A stretch of DNA of 64,000 bases, taken from assembly GCA_029747015.1 (NCBI GenBank), contig JAKOGI010000351.1, positions 253,501 to 317,500 on the forward strand, written 5' to 3'. Below are positions 10,933 through 20,827 of the stretch, one piece after another. The position numbers and the translations under genes were made by a program. The notes under the pieces were generated by a model. It was not told the origin of the DNA, searched no databases, and worked only from the letters and a program-made list of their open reading frames with translations. Each line of letters opens with the position of its first letter. Position 1 is the stretch's first letter. This DNA is from Carnegiea gigantea. Taxonomy: Eukaryota; Streptophyta; Magnoliopsida; Caryophyllales; Cactaceae.

Positions 10933-11373
10933 ACGTTGAGGTTAAAGAAGCAGCAGCAAGCGTGAGGACGTGAGGATGGATAGGTTAGGCGTGAATAGAT
11001 GATGCCGTGGCTTGGATTTGGAGGAGAAGGCCGTGGAGGTTTAGAGGATTGACGGTGGGATTGATGATTTATAGTGAGGGTGATTAGGGTTAGTGAATAG
11101 GGTTTCCTTCTTCCTTTCTTCCTCAGACTTGTTCTCCCTCAAGACTTTTAGCTCTTCTCTGACTCTTGAAACCCTAGCCCAATTAAATAATTATGAAAAT
11201 AATATTTTCCATAAATTATTAATTTTGGACCGTCTTTATAGCCAAGCGTGTAAAACTCGAACTTCAACGTCTTCTCTTCCCTTTTTGTTTTATTAATGCC
11301 TGACCTGAAAAATATATAAAATAAAGTAAATTAGATGCAATAATATATATAATATAATCAAAAATAATTATTA

Positions 11374-11378
11374 AAACT
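11374..11378 (+). other. Target-site duplication of element C, left copy (AAACT)
   Basis: AAACT is repeated at 22314-22318. Removing C and one copy restores the B LTR end as seen at 31093-31121. Confidence 0.92.
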
Positions 11379-12868
11379 TGTTGAATTAGAGAGTACACAA
11401 CCACAAGAGGGGGTGAATTGTGGTGTCCGATTTTCGCAAGTTGCTGACAAACAGTCTTAGACCCTATTCGCACAGGTTGTTTCTGAGATAAGCAGAAGCG
11501 AAAATCCAACAAAATTGAATGCGGAAATAATGGACACAGGATTTTTACGTGGAAAACACCTCTAGCCCAACTGAGGTTAAAAACCACGACCTACCTCGTG
11601 TAGGATTTAAACACTTCACTAAACGGGCTAATCACGTTACAATAGTAACACACCTTGTTACAACTTGTAACACACGTAACCTGTCTTCCCTAAGACAAGT
11701 TACCCCACGTCCAAAATCCCCTTGATTTGGACACACACTCTACTCACTCTTGTGAAAGAAGAATGTAAAGAAAAAACACCCTATTACAATGCTTCTCAAC
11801 TAAGCTAATATAGGGTACAATGAAGTCCTAGTATGCCAACTTTGAAAGCTCAATTAATTCACTCACAAGGCTCGGTTTTCTTTTCAAACGTTTTAGCTCA
11901 TGAACTCAGATTTTTTCTCTTTGAAAACCGATGTCTCCAAGATTGTAAGAAGTCACCTTTTATAGTGCTTGGAAAACAATTCATCAAATTTTTTGGAAAC
12001 TAAAAAATCTGAAGAATATAGAATCCTTCACCCACAAGGGTTGGAAAAACTATTTCTGAAATTTTTGGAAACTAAAATCCTAGAGAAAATAGAATCTTTT
12101 AGCTATAAGGGATAAGGTGACATGAGCTGAAAAACACTTCCAGAACCGCGTGCATAAGGCGGTGTTCTTTAGCAGCTAGCCCATGTTTTTCTCAACTACC
12201 TTATCCACTTGCCAAAAATTGGATATTCTTTTTATTCAAAAAGATTTTGCAAATCCCTTAAGATTTTTGATAACCGTTTTTTAGGGTAAAGAATAAGATA
12301 CTCCATAGAAAAATCTTTCTTGCAAATCTTTGAAGAAGCTGCTCAAAATCCAAAAGATAAAAATCGTGCAAAGCAGTTTTTCGCAGCTTATTCGGGAAAC
12401 ACCCTGATCGCCCTGTTCCCAGGGTTGTTCTGAAGAGTGATCCGAAATATTTTCCGAAAAGCAAAACCGTTTCCAGTGAGTGGTGAATTAAAACTTTCTA
12501 ATTGGCATATTAACAAGAGTTTAAAAATATAAAACCAAATCAGATCAAAACATCTTGTTGTAACCACTATTCATCTTGTAGAATGACTTTGCTGCAAACA
12601 CTTCACAGAACCTGTTTGTCACAGCTGCACTTATATCTTATGTTTCAAACACTTCACAGGATATGCTTCAAAACACCTTACAGAGCCTGTTCCTCATGGT
12701 TATTCTTACATCGCTGACTTGAGTACCTGTTCTTGATAAACCATTAGTCAAGCAGTTTTAATATATTGAAGAACAGCAGTAAGACCCTGTTGGTAAAGCC
12801 TGTTTGGAACAACAACAACTACTACAACACTTGGATTTGTTATCATCAAAACCTTATACATTCTAACA
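11379..12868 (-). repeat. Element C 3' LTR (1490 bp)
   Basis: Bounded by TGTTGAATTAG and TTCTAACA on the + strand and nearly identical to 20828-22313. It contains several CCTGTT(C/T) words and the TATA-like CCTTTTATA at 11956-11964 (minus strand TATAAAAGG). A small ORF at 12258-12464 is an LTR shadow. Confidence 0.94.
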
Positions 12869-12882
12869 AATTCCCCCTTTTT
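12869..12882 (-). other. Element C polypurine tract
   Basis: On the coding strand AAAAAGGGGGAATT sits immediately upstream of the 3' LTR, the canonical place of the plus-strand primer. Confidence 0.85.
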
Positions 12883-13301
12883 GATGATGACAAACCAAGT
12901 GACCATATTGACTTTCAAGGACAATTGAAGTGATTAGTGCCAATTATTTAAATTCACATGAAGCAGTTAGTATCGAAAAGAACTAAAACAATATTGGTCA
13001 ACCTATCTTCCCCCTTTCGGCATCATTAAAAAGTAGGGGCAAACAGTCAAACAGAGGGTGTTTGCTATCACCACCACTTGGGTAATGGAGGAAAGTCAAC
13101 AGGCGATGCACTCAAGTGTTTTGGTACGACAATGAGATTGGCCATCCTAGTCACACACAAGCAATTCACAACAAAAAGCAAGCAAGGCAAAGCCAATCAA
13201 AAAACAAGATATCCTATCATTCATCAAAAGAGTGCAACAGAGTGCAAACTGATTCACCAAGAGAAGTGAGAACAGGCTATGAGAACAACAGATGGGGGTG
13301 A
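12883..13301 (-). other. Element C 3' non-coding region with second purine tract
   Basis: Non-coding between the third ORF and the polypurine tract. A second tract, AAAGGGGGAAG on the coding strand, lies at about 13009-13019. Repeated polypurine tracts are known from Sireviruses. Short + strand ORFs here are not supported. Confidence 0.6.
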
Positions 13302-15257
13302 TTAGAGAGCAGGAGGGGAAAATTTTGCTGAGAGGGAAGAGAGAAGGGCGAGGATATCTTCATGGCGTTTTGCATTGAGAGTCTTTTCCTCGTCCAGGGT
13401 AGCCTTTACCGCAGTAAGCTCAGCACTGAGTCGAGAGTTTTCTTCCAAAGCAGCCTCAAGCTTGACTGAAGAACTACCAGGAACAGGAGGACGGGGTGTT
13501 CTGGTCCCCTGTTCTGAGGCAGACCCCTCAACCAAAGTGTATCCACACCCCATAAGGGTGTTACTCCCAATCTCATCAATGAACTGAGCACCCACCTTCT
13601 TCTGCAGAGTCACCCCAAAGTGCTCAAACACACTAGTCAAGAAGAAGCCGTATCCCAGGTCATGTTCCCTGGAGGTGTTTGCAATTCTTGCTATGTGGTG
13701 AATCATGATGGCAGGAAGGTTGATTTGCTCTTCCTTGTCCATCAGATCCATCAAACACTGATCCATGGCATCAGCAAGATTGCGACCCTGGCCTCTGGGG
13801 ATGACATTCTTGATGATAAACCAAAATAGCAATTGATGGAGCGATGTCATGTCCCTTTTCTTCACAGATTTGGGTGTTTGCAGGCTTGGTTGCTGGCTAA
13901 ATTTCTGGGCAAGTTCCAGTAGCCTGGCTGTCCCTAGAATAGTCTTGTTTTCCCTCACATATATATCAAAGCCTGTGGAGGGAATCCCTAGAATGTCCCC
14001 TAATATCTTCGCATCAAAGCGAAGCTGCTTCCCATTAACAATACTTGTCACCACTCCTTCGGTGACAGTGCAGTTGGCATAGAACTCTGCCAACTCATGT
14101 ACAGAACACCCCAGCTGGGTGTTTGTAAACAACTCATACCACCCCTGTGCATGCAGCTTGTGCAGAAACACCCCCAGTCCCTGTTCCTCAAAATATTTGA
14201 CCTTTATAATTTTGCCCCTGACAACCCGTCTCTGAAGCAATTGGGTCAGTTTGGCTGAGATTGCAGACGGGTTAGATTTCTTGGCTCGTTTAGGTTGGGG
14301 CTCAGTAGGAGGGTCTTGGGTGGAGGTGTGTTTGAGGGAGGCTTTTCTCTTGGGAGTTTTGAGGGGTGATGGTTTTGGTGTAGGAAGAGGCTTATTCTCT
14401 GAGGACTCTGAGAACACGGGCGTGCCCTGTTTGAAGGCAGTGTTCTCAGTGTCGCTATCTGATGAAGGCTCAGAGGAGGAATCAATCTCCTCAATAACAG
14501 GGGCTAACTGTTTGGCAGGACGAGGAGTGGAGTGAAAAGCTATTCGGGCTGATTTTCTTGTGGGTTTGTTTGTGGGTTTGGCCGAAGAGGGGATTTGTGG
14601 TTTTGGTTTGACAGGGGGTTCACTTTTTGAGAGCGCTTCAGTCTGGCCGCTTTTAGGCCTTGATGGTGGTCGTGTTCTTAGCATTCTAGTACGCCTAGCC
14701 ACAATTTTGTATCGTTTACGTTTCTCACCGGTTGGTGGTACCGGCGTGGCTTGTTCAGGCTTCACAGGAGACTCCTCCATTTGACCACTACTTCCCCCTT
14801 CTTCTTTTGACAAATCCTTCCCTAGGTCATCCCTAAAAACTTCAGGCCCTGTTTCTGACCCTGTTTCCTGCTCAGGAAACAGCCCAAACGAATTGATGTC
14901 ATCTAACCCATGGTCCAACAGAAAGAGTTCATTTAAAGCCCCAATTTCTCTTTCAGATGCCCCAACAAGTTCTTGGGGTTGACATGCACCCGTTTCACCA
15001 AAGAAAATCAATTCCCACCCAAATTTGTACGGGATGTCTTCCAATTTCAAATTCACTGTTCTAAGGTCGATACTTTTCAAAAACCCAATAGGTTTATAGG
15101 CAATGGGTCGATGAGGTTCAGTATTTTTACCTTCCATGAGGGCCGCCAGAAATTGTGTACGTGCAAACAGGGTTGTGGCTGTTTGCAAGGCTGTGCCCTG
15201 TATCTGGTTGCCCTGGGTCAAGGTCGCGGAGCTCTCGAAGCTAATGGAAAACGCCAT
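13302..15257 (-). CDS. Element C third ORF (envelope-like/accessory protein), intact
   Basis: A 651-codon ORF without lesions between pol and the 3' LTR, the place of the so-called envelope-like ORF in Sireviruses. Residues 1-130 form a folded-looking region. Residues about 140-335 are a Pro/Ser/Lys-rich linker with basic clusters near 178-190, 302-305 and 321-327. Residues about 336-570 form a second folded domain resembling the putative plant transposon protein domain that I associate with retroelement ORFs, and residues about 598-642 look like a coiled coil. No signal peptide and no full-length membrane segment is evident (only a short hydrophobic run near 476-486), so calling it an envelope is doubtful; the basic clusters would suit a nuclear or nucleic-acid-binding role. 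The start ATG at 15257 begins the only long frame. Confidence 0.8.
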   Translation of the reverse strand: MAFSISFESSATLTQGNQIQGTALQTATTLFARTQFLAALMEGKNTEPHRPIAYKPIGFLKSIDLRTVNLKLEDIPYKFGWELIFFGETGACQPQELVGASEREIGALNELFLLDHGLDDINSFGLFPEQETGSETGPEVFRDDLGKDLSKEEGGSSGQMEESPVKPEQATPVPPTGEKRKRYKIVARRTRMLRTRPPSRPKSGQTEALSKSEPPVKPKPQIPSSAKPTNKPTRKSARIAFHSTPRPAKQLAPVIEEIDSSSEPSSDSDTENTAFKQGTPVFSESSENKPLPTPKPSPLKTPKRKASLKHTSTQDPPTEPQPKRAKKSNPSAISAKLTQLLQRRVVRGKIIKVKYFEEQGLGVFLHKLHAQGWYELFTNTQLGCSVHELAEFYANCTVTEGVVTSIVNGKQLRFDAKILGDILGIPSTGFDIYVRENKTILGTARLLELAQKFSQQPSLQTPKSVKKRDMTSLHQLLFWFIIKNVIPRGQGRNLADAMDQCLMDLMDKEEQINLPAIMIHHIARIANTSREHDLGYGFFLTSVFEHFGVTLQKKVGAQFIDEIGSNTLMGCGYTLVEGSASEQGTRTPRPPVPGSSSVKLEAALEENSRLSAELTAVKATLDEEKTLNAKRHEDILALLSSLSAKFSPPAL

Positions 15258-15697
15258 TTTTCAGAGGAAGGAGAGAGATTAAGGTTTCTTGAACAGAGTT
15301 TCAGAGCAAGAGAGTTTCAGTGGAGGTGAGAGATTTGAGCAAGAGAGCTTTAAAGGGAGAGAGATACGTGCGAAATCTTTAAAAGATTTTGCCCGTTTTT
15401 GCAACGGACTTTAGCATTTATTTAGGCCGCGCATGCCTCGGGAAGAGATTAGCAGTTTTCAATTTGTTGCACACATTTGACAAACAAGAGGCGTACCTAT
15501 TCCTGATGCTTGTTCTTGAGGTTACTTGTTCGGTAACATTGGACAATAAGGGCAATCTCATTAGACCTCAACGAGTGTCAGCAAGTTGCAAACCTCACAT
15601 ATGCTAAACATAGCACACAAGTTGATTGCAAACAAAAATTTAACATGTTGTACCCGTCACTTTTAAATTTTGCAAACAGGGAGAGAGAACAGGTTGG
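15258..15697 (-). other. Element C spacer between pol and third ORF
   Basis: About 440 bp with no supported coding frame on the minus strand. It could hold a leader or acceptor site for a subgenomic message of the third ORF, but no definite signal was identified. Confidence 0.5.
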
Positions 15698-16270
15698 TCA
15701 GGTTGTTCTAATTAAGCCTAGTTCGAGTCTATTCCTTTCAAATTGTTCTCTACTCAATGCCTTTGTGAATATATCAATAATTTGATTTTCAGTAGCACAA
15801 AAATTCATTGAGATTACTCCTTTTCCAACATTGTCTCTTAGAAAATGATGACGAATGTCAATATGTTTTGTTCTTTTGTGTTGACATGGATTTTTGGCAA
15901 TGTTAATTGCACTTGTATTGTCACAATAAATAGGAATACATCCTATGTCAACACAAAAGTCCTTGAGTTGTTGTGTTATCCATAATAACTGAGCACAACA
16001 AGATGCAGCTGCCACATACTCAGCTTCTGCTGTGGACAAGGCAACAGAGAGTTGTTTCTTGGTTGCCCAAGATACCAAACAAGGTCCAAGAAAGTGAGCC
16101 ACACCTGAGGTGCTTTTCCTATCAACCAAGAAACCTGTGTAATCAGCATCAGCATACCCAACAAGATCAAAGTTGCAACCTTTAGGATACCATATGGCTA
16201 GATCAGGTGTATGTCTTAAGTACCTAAAAATCCTTTTAACAGCCTTTAGATGAGTTTCTTTAGGGTTTGA
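15698..16270 (-). pseudogene. Element C pol: end of RT and RNase H
   Basis: In the same phase as the RT segment but separated from it by an in-frame TAG at 16271-16273. It includes Asp-Ala-Asp-Tyr (start of RNase H), the Arg-Lys-Ser-Thr-Ser-Gly block, Ser-Thr-Ala-Glu-Ala-Glu-Tyr and the Lys-His-Ile-Asp-Ile-Arg-His-His-Phe stretch typical of copia RNase H. It degrades the RNA strand during cDNA synthesis. It ends with a natural stop at 15698. Apart from the upstream stop this domain looks intact. Confidence 0.9.
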
Positions 16271-17380
16271 CTAAAAACGTGCACATAGACCAACACTAAA
16301 AACAATGTCAGGTCTACTAGCAGTTAGATATAAGAGTGACCCTATCATGTCCCTATAGGATTTCTCCTCAACTGAGGGACTACCATCATCCATTACCAAC
16401 CTCGTTGAAGGAGAGATGAGAGTATCAATGGGCTTGGCTGACTCCATCCCAAAACGCTTAAGTAATTCCTTAATATACTTTTGTTGATGGATCATGGTGC
16501 CGTTTGAAGTTTGCTTGATTTGCAAGCCTAAAAAGAAATTAAGCTCACCCATCATGCTCATTTCAAACTCACTCCTCATCATTTTTGAAAATTCATTGCA
16601 CAATTCATGATGAGTTGCACCAAATATGATGTCATCGACATATACTTGGACAATCAACAAATGTTCCCCCTTAGATTTTAGAAACAAGGTATTGTCTACC
16701 TTGCCTCTTGCAAAATTATTTTCCAATAAAAAGCTTGACAACCGCTCATACCAAGCTCTAGGAGCTTGTTTTAAACCATAAAGTGCCTTGTCAAGTTTGA
16801 AAACATGGTTAGGAAATTCATCACTTTCAAAACCGGGGGGTTGTTTGACATACACTTCCTCTTTAAGGTACCCATTTAGAAACGCACTTTTAACATCCAT
16901 TTGATATAACTTGATCTCCATGTGGGCTGCAAAAGCTATCAAGATTCGAATGGCTTCCATCCTTGTAACAGGTGCAAAAGTCTCTTCATAATCAATTCCC
17001 TCTTCTTAGTTGTATCCTTGAACCACCAGCCGGGCCTTGTTCCTAGTGACTGTTCCGCACTCATCTAGCTTGTTGCGGAACACCCACTTGGTTCCAATGA
17101 TTGTTCTATCCTCTGGCCGTGGCACAAGGTGCCATACCTTGTTTCTTTCGAACTGATGGAGTTCTTCTTGCATGGCTGTGACCCAATCTGAATCTGCAAG
17201 AGCTTCATTAATATTCTTAGGCTCAATTTTTGAGAGAAAAGCATAGAAAGCACAGAAATTTTTAAGCCTAGATCTAGTTTGAACTCCTGCATTAATATCA
17301 GACAAAATTTGATCAAGAGGATATGAACTTTGGTATTTCCATGATCGTGGTGAAAGTGGGTTCACAGATATGCTCTCCAT
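16271..17380 (-). pseudogene. Element C pol: reverse transcriptase domain, one internal stop
   Basis: RT of Ty1/copia type (RVT_2). The first part (17380-17006) carries the Trp-Val-Phe-Arg-Asn-Lys and Lys-Ala-Arg-Leu-Val-Val-Gln-Gly blocks. A TAA at about 17006-17008 interrupts it, and the frame then continues through Phe-Ala-Pro-Val-Thr-Arg into the segment 16960-16271. The catalytic Tyr-Val-Asp-Asp followed by Ile-Ile-Phe-Gly is intact near 16640, and Tyr-Gly-Leu-Lys-Gln-Ala-Pro-Arg is present. The phase differs from that of the integrase segment, so a frameshift lies near 17400-17500. Confidence 0.92.
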
Positions 17381-18940
17381 CCTAGCTGGAATACTTGGTG
17401 AAACAAGTTCAGGCCTGTTCCCAAGCCTGTTTGGGAGCCTGTTCCTGAAATTATCTCAGAAGGGTTCGGCTGATGTTGTCCCGAACAGGGTTCCACCCTG
17501 TTTCCCCCTGTTTGGTTCACACCCTGCCTACCTTCCTGAAGAACAGCTTCAGGCCTTGATCTCTCAGGTTGATCCTTACCTGGTTCATCTTGAAGCAGCA
17601 TGTCTTTTTTAACAAGACCTAGTTCGAGGTCTTCCTCCTGTGCATCATTCTCACTTAGAGAGTTAGTTTCATCAAAAAGCACATGCACACTTTCTTCAAC
17701 ACACAAGGTTCTCTTATTAAACACTTTGTATGCCTTACTATGTGAGGAGTAACCGAGGAATATTGCCTCGTCACTCCTTGGATCAAATTTCCCTAAGGCA
17801 TCCTTTCCATTATTATGCACAAAACATTTACACCCAAAAACTCTCAAATGCAAAATATTTGGTTTTCTTCCTTTGAGGATCTCATAAGGAGTTTTGTTAA
17901 GAACAGGTCTAATCATGCATCTATTTATAATGTAACATGATGTGTTTAAAGCTTCAGCCCAAAAATTTCTAGGAAGACCACTAGCAACAAGCATTGTTCT
18001 AGTCATGTCCTCTAGAGTACGATTTTTGCGCTCTACCACCCCGTTCTGTTGGGGTGTTCTTGGAGCTGAAAAATTGTGATCAACACCATGCTCATTACAA
18101 TAGTCAATAAAGCTCGAATTTTCAAATTCTGTACCATGGTCAGACCTTATGCATACCAAAGAGTGTCCTACCCTCTTTTCAGTCTTTTTAATGAAAGCAA
18201 GAAATTTTTCAAAAGTTTCATCTTTAGAAGCCAAAAATAAAGTCCAAGTGAAACGAGAGTAGTCATCCACTATCACAAGCACATACCACTTGCCACCTCG
18301 GCTCATGATCCTCATTGGACCACATAGATCCATATGTATTAATTCAAGGGGTCGAGTAGTGCTTATACACTTTTTAGACTTAAATGAATTTTTGACTTGT
18401 TTGCCTTTGGCACATGCATCACATACCTTGTCATCATTGAATTTGATGGAAGGTAAGCCAACTACTAAATCTTTGGTTACAAGTTTGTTCAAAAGAGAGT
18501 GGCTTGCATGACCTAGTCTTTTGTGCCAAAGCATAACATCATCTTTTAAGGCACTCAAACAAGTCAAATTATTTTGGGGAAGAGTAGAAATACACACTTT
18601 ATAAACATTTTTGTGTCGCTTCCCCCTCAACCCAACATCTCCTGTGTTCATGTTTACAGCCAAGCAACGTGTTGGAGAGAACACTACTAGGTTGTCTTTG
18701 TCACACAGTTGGGACACACTTAGCAAGTTGTGTTTTAAACCATCCACAAAATAAACATTGTCAATTGAATGGGAGAGTGACTCACCTATCTTACCTATAC
18801 CGACAATTGTCCCAGATTTGCCGTTTCCAAATGCTACACTCCCTCCTTCTGATGCTGTAAGTGAGAGAAAATTGGATTTTTCACCAGTCATATGCCTCGA
18901 ACACCCACTGTCAACATACCACAGCTGCCTGTTCCCTAGA
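17362..18940 (-). pseudogene. Element C pol: protease and integrase
   Basis: The frame opens upstream of the first Met and carries the protease motif Trp-Tyr-Val-Asp-Ser-Gly-Cys-Ser near 18900-18925, so the catalytic Asp is present. After it come the pre-integrase segment with Leu-Trp-His-Lys-Arg-Leu-Gly-His and a Cys-x2-Cys pair, then the integrase core. Catalytic Asp (His-Met-Asp-Leu-Cys-Gly-Pro), Asp (Arg-Ser-Asp-His-Gly-Thr-Glu-Phe) and Glu (Gly-Val-Val-Glu-Arg-Lys-Asn) are all present. The frame is open from 18891 to 17362, but its last about 30 codons are out of phase with RT. Gag lies in a third phase, so production of Pol would need recoding or has been lost. Confidence 0.92.
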
Positions 18941-19007
18941 CTGTTCCTGCACTATTTACTGGGTTGTTTGCTGGGTTGTTCTCTCTCACTTCAGCCTGCA
19001 AAACAAA

Positions 19008-20786
19008 TCAAGGGTTAGTTTTGGGAACCCAGATCCACTTAGGTCCCATTCCTTTAGACGTGTAAATCTCATCTTTCCTAACCCACATTTGTTTTACATG
19101 CACTGAGTTCTTTTTAATGGCATACTTTCTTATAGGACAAGCATATCGATAATGCCCCGTTTTACCACAATGAAAACAAACAATATTTTCAGGTAATCCC
19201 ACATATTTGTTATTCACTGGGTAGGTCATCTTAGGCACAAAACCTAGTCCTCTTCTATTTTGACTATGATGAGTGTTTAACCATTCCAATGCCCTTGAGG
19301 ACCTGTTCCAGAGCTTGTTTGTGGCAAGGTCCGATTCTAAGTGTTTTATTTTTTCAAGCAAGTTTCTGTTTTCTTCCAGCAAAGACTCGACCTTACCTTT
19401 TAAGTCAAGAGATTCTTTTTCTAGCTCAGTCAGTTTAGTGGAACAAGTCTCTTCTTTCATGAGTAGAGTTTCTTTAAGCACATTGATGTTTTCATGCAAG
19501 GCAAGAGTCTCTTTGTCAACTTCAAGCTTTTCTAATTTAAGGGTTTCATTTTCAAGTTCTAAATCTCGAACATCCCCTTTTAATTCAGCACATATATCCA
19601 TTATATTGTACACTAATTTCTCAAGAGTTGATTTATTTAGACCACGTACCTTGTTCTTGAGTTGAGTCAGACTATCCGTTGGCCCATCATCTGAATCAGT
19701 GTCACTCCTTGCCATGAGTGCTACATCAGCTTCCCCAGCTTCAGACCCTTCCATATCCTCACTTGAATCTCCCCAGGCCGCGAGCATAGCTTTTGAGAAT
19801 CTTTTCGCTGAGCTACTTACACCCTGTTTCCTCCCCTGTTTTCTGGGGTGTTCGGGTTCCTGTTCTTCCTTGTGCAGTGGGCAGTTTCTCACAATGTGGT
19901 CCAGCTTACCACACTTGAAACACTCAGTGAACTGTTCCCGAGGGGTGTTCCTGGCTTTGCCGAAGTCCTTCCTTTTGATATTTTCTTTGACTTTCTTGAA
20001 GAAATTCTTAAATTTTTGAGTCATCATGGCAATCTTCTCCTCCTCAGAATCAGAATCATCTTCTAAGGCCTTTAGTGCAAGACCTCGTTCTCTCTTTGTC
20101 TCATCTTTCTGTTGAGAATATTTCCTAAGTTCATATGTTTGGAGGTTTCCAATCAGCTCATCTAGGGTGATCTTGTTCATGTCCTTAGCTTCTTGGATGG
20201 CCGTTACTTTTGCTTCCCAAGAATGAGGTAAAATTCTTAGGATCTTCCTTACCAATTCTTCGGTGGTGAAGGATTTTCCCAAGGATTTCAACTCATTCGT
20301 TATGTGAGTGAAGCGAGTGTACATGTCCATCACACTTTCCCAATCACCCATCTCGAACAGCTCATACTTTCTCATAAGCAATTGAATCTGGGATTGCTTT
20401 ACTTGATTGGTCCCTTCGTGAGCTACTTGCAAAGCATCCCAGATTTCTTTGGCCGACTCACATTTAGATATGCGAGTATATTCATCAGGACCTAGGCCAA
20501 AATATAGGAGTTTCTTGGCCTTGGCATTCTTCTCCATCATCTTGTAATCTTCAGCATTGAACTCCTTAGGCTCCTTGGGGATTGACTTTCCATCTTCAGT
20601 TGTTTTCTTAGGGATGAGTGGTCCATGCTTGATGAGCATCCACAACTCATAGTCCTCGGCTTGGATGTAGTTTTCCATCCTATTCTTCCACCAACTATAG
20701 TGTTGGCCATTAAAGTATAGTGGACGAGTTATGGATTGACCTTCAAGCATGCCTTGTGGAGTACTCATCTTCAAGGAATCTCTCAA
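19008..20786 (-). CDS. Element C gag, intact 592 codons
   Basis: Copia Gag of Sirevirus size. The true start is probably Met7 (Met-Ser-Thr-Pro), because the first residues are close to the primer site. A DUF4219/UBN2-type region spans about residues 22-235. CCHC knuckle 1 uses Cys289, Cys292, His297 and Cys302, with Leu-Asp before His where Gly is usual. An acidic Ser-rich linker and a coiled coil at about 395-485 follow. A second knuckle uses Cys537, Cys540, His545 and Cys550. It packages element RNA into cytoplasmic particles. The ORF ends in TGA at 19008-19010, and the protease begins about 70 bp further in another phase. No lesion is visible in the ORF. Confidence 0.92.
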   Translation of the reverse strand: MRDSLKMSTPQGMLEGQSITRPLYFNGQHYSWWKNRMENYIQAEDYELWMLIKHGPLIPKKTTEDGKSIPKEPKEFNAEDYKMMEKNAKAKKLLYFGLGPDEYTRISKCESAKEIWDALQVAHEGTNQVKQSQIQLLMRKYELFEMGDWESVMDMYTRFTHITNELKSLGKSFTTEELVRKILRILPHSWEAKVTAIQEAKDMNKITLDELIGNLQTYELRKYSQQKDETKRERGLALKALEDDSDSEEEKIAMMTQKFKNFFKKVKENIKRKDFGKARNTPREQFTECFKCGKLDHIVRNCPLHKEEQEPEHPRKQGRKQGVSSSAKRFSKAMLAAWGDSSEDMEGSEAGEADVALMARSDTDSDDGPTDSLTQLKNKVRGLNKSTLEKLVYNIMDICAELKGDVRDLELENETLKLEKLEVDKETLALHENINVLKETLLMKEETCSTKLTELEKESLDLKGKVESLLEENRNLLEKIKHLESDLATNKLWNRSSRALEWLNTHHSQNRRGLGFVPKMTYPVNNKYVGLPENIVCFHCGKTGHYRYACPIRKYAIKKNSVHVKQMWVRKDEIYTSKGMGPKWIWVPKTNP

Positions 20787-20813
20787 AGGTGTTAGCTTTT
20801 CAAAGGAGAACCT

Positions 20814-20825
20814 ACTCTGATACCA
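20814..20825 (-). other. Element C primer-binding site (tRNA-iMet type)
   Basis: Coding-strand TGGTATCAGAGT lies 2 nt inside the 5' LTR edge and matches the standard TGGTATCAGAGC site except for the last base. Confidence 0.9.
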
Positions 20826-20827
20826 CT

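Larger units (their letters stand above)
9149..11378 (-). repeat. Element B 3' LTR, main part
   Basis: AT-rich LTR starting TGTAAAGCTTG on the + strand and interrupted at 11378 by element C; its last 22 bp are at 22319-22340. It holds a G-run at about 10076-10085 and a GAT-type microsatellite at about 10878-10932. No gene is supported here. Confidence 0.92.

Noticed and set aside
13078..13301. Small + strand ORFs beside the C third ORF
   Set aside because: They overlap the element's 3' non-coding region and polypurine tracts and have no recognisable features.
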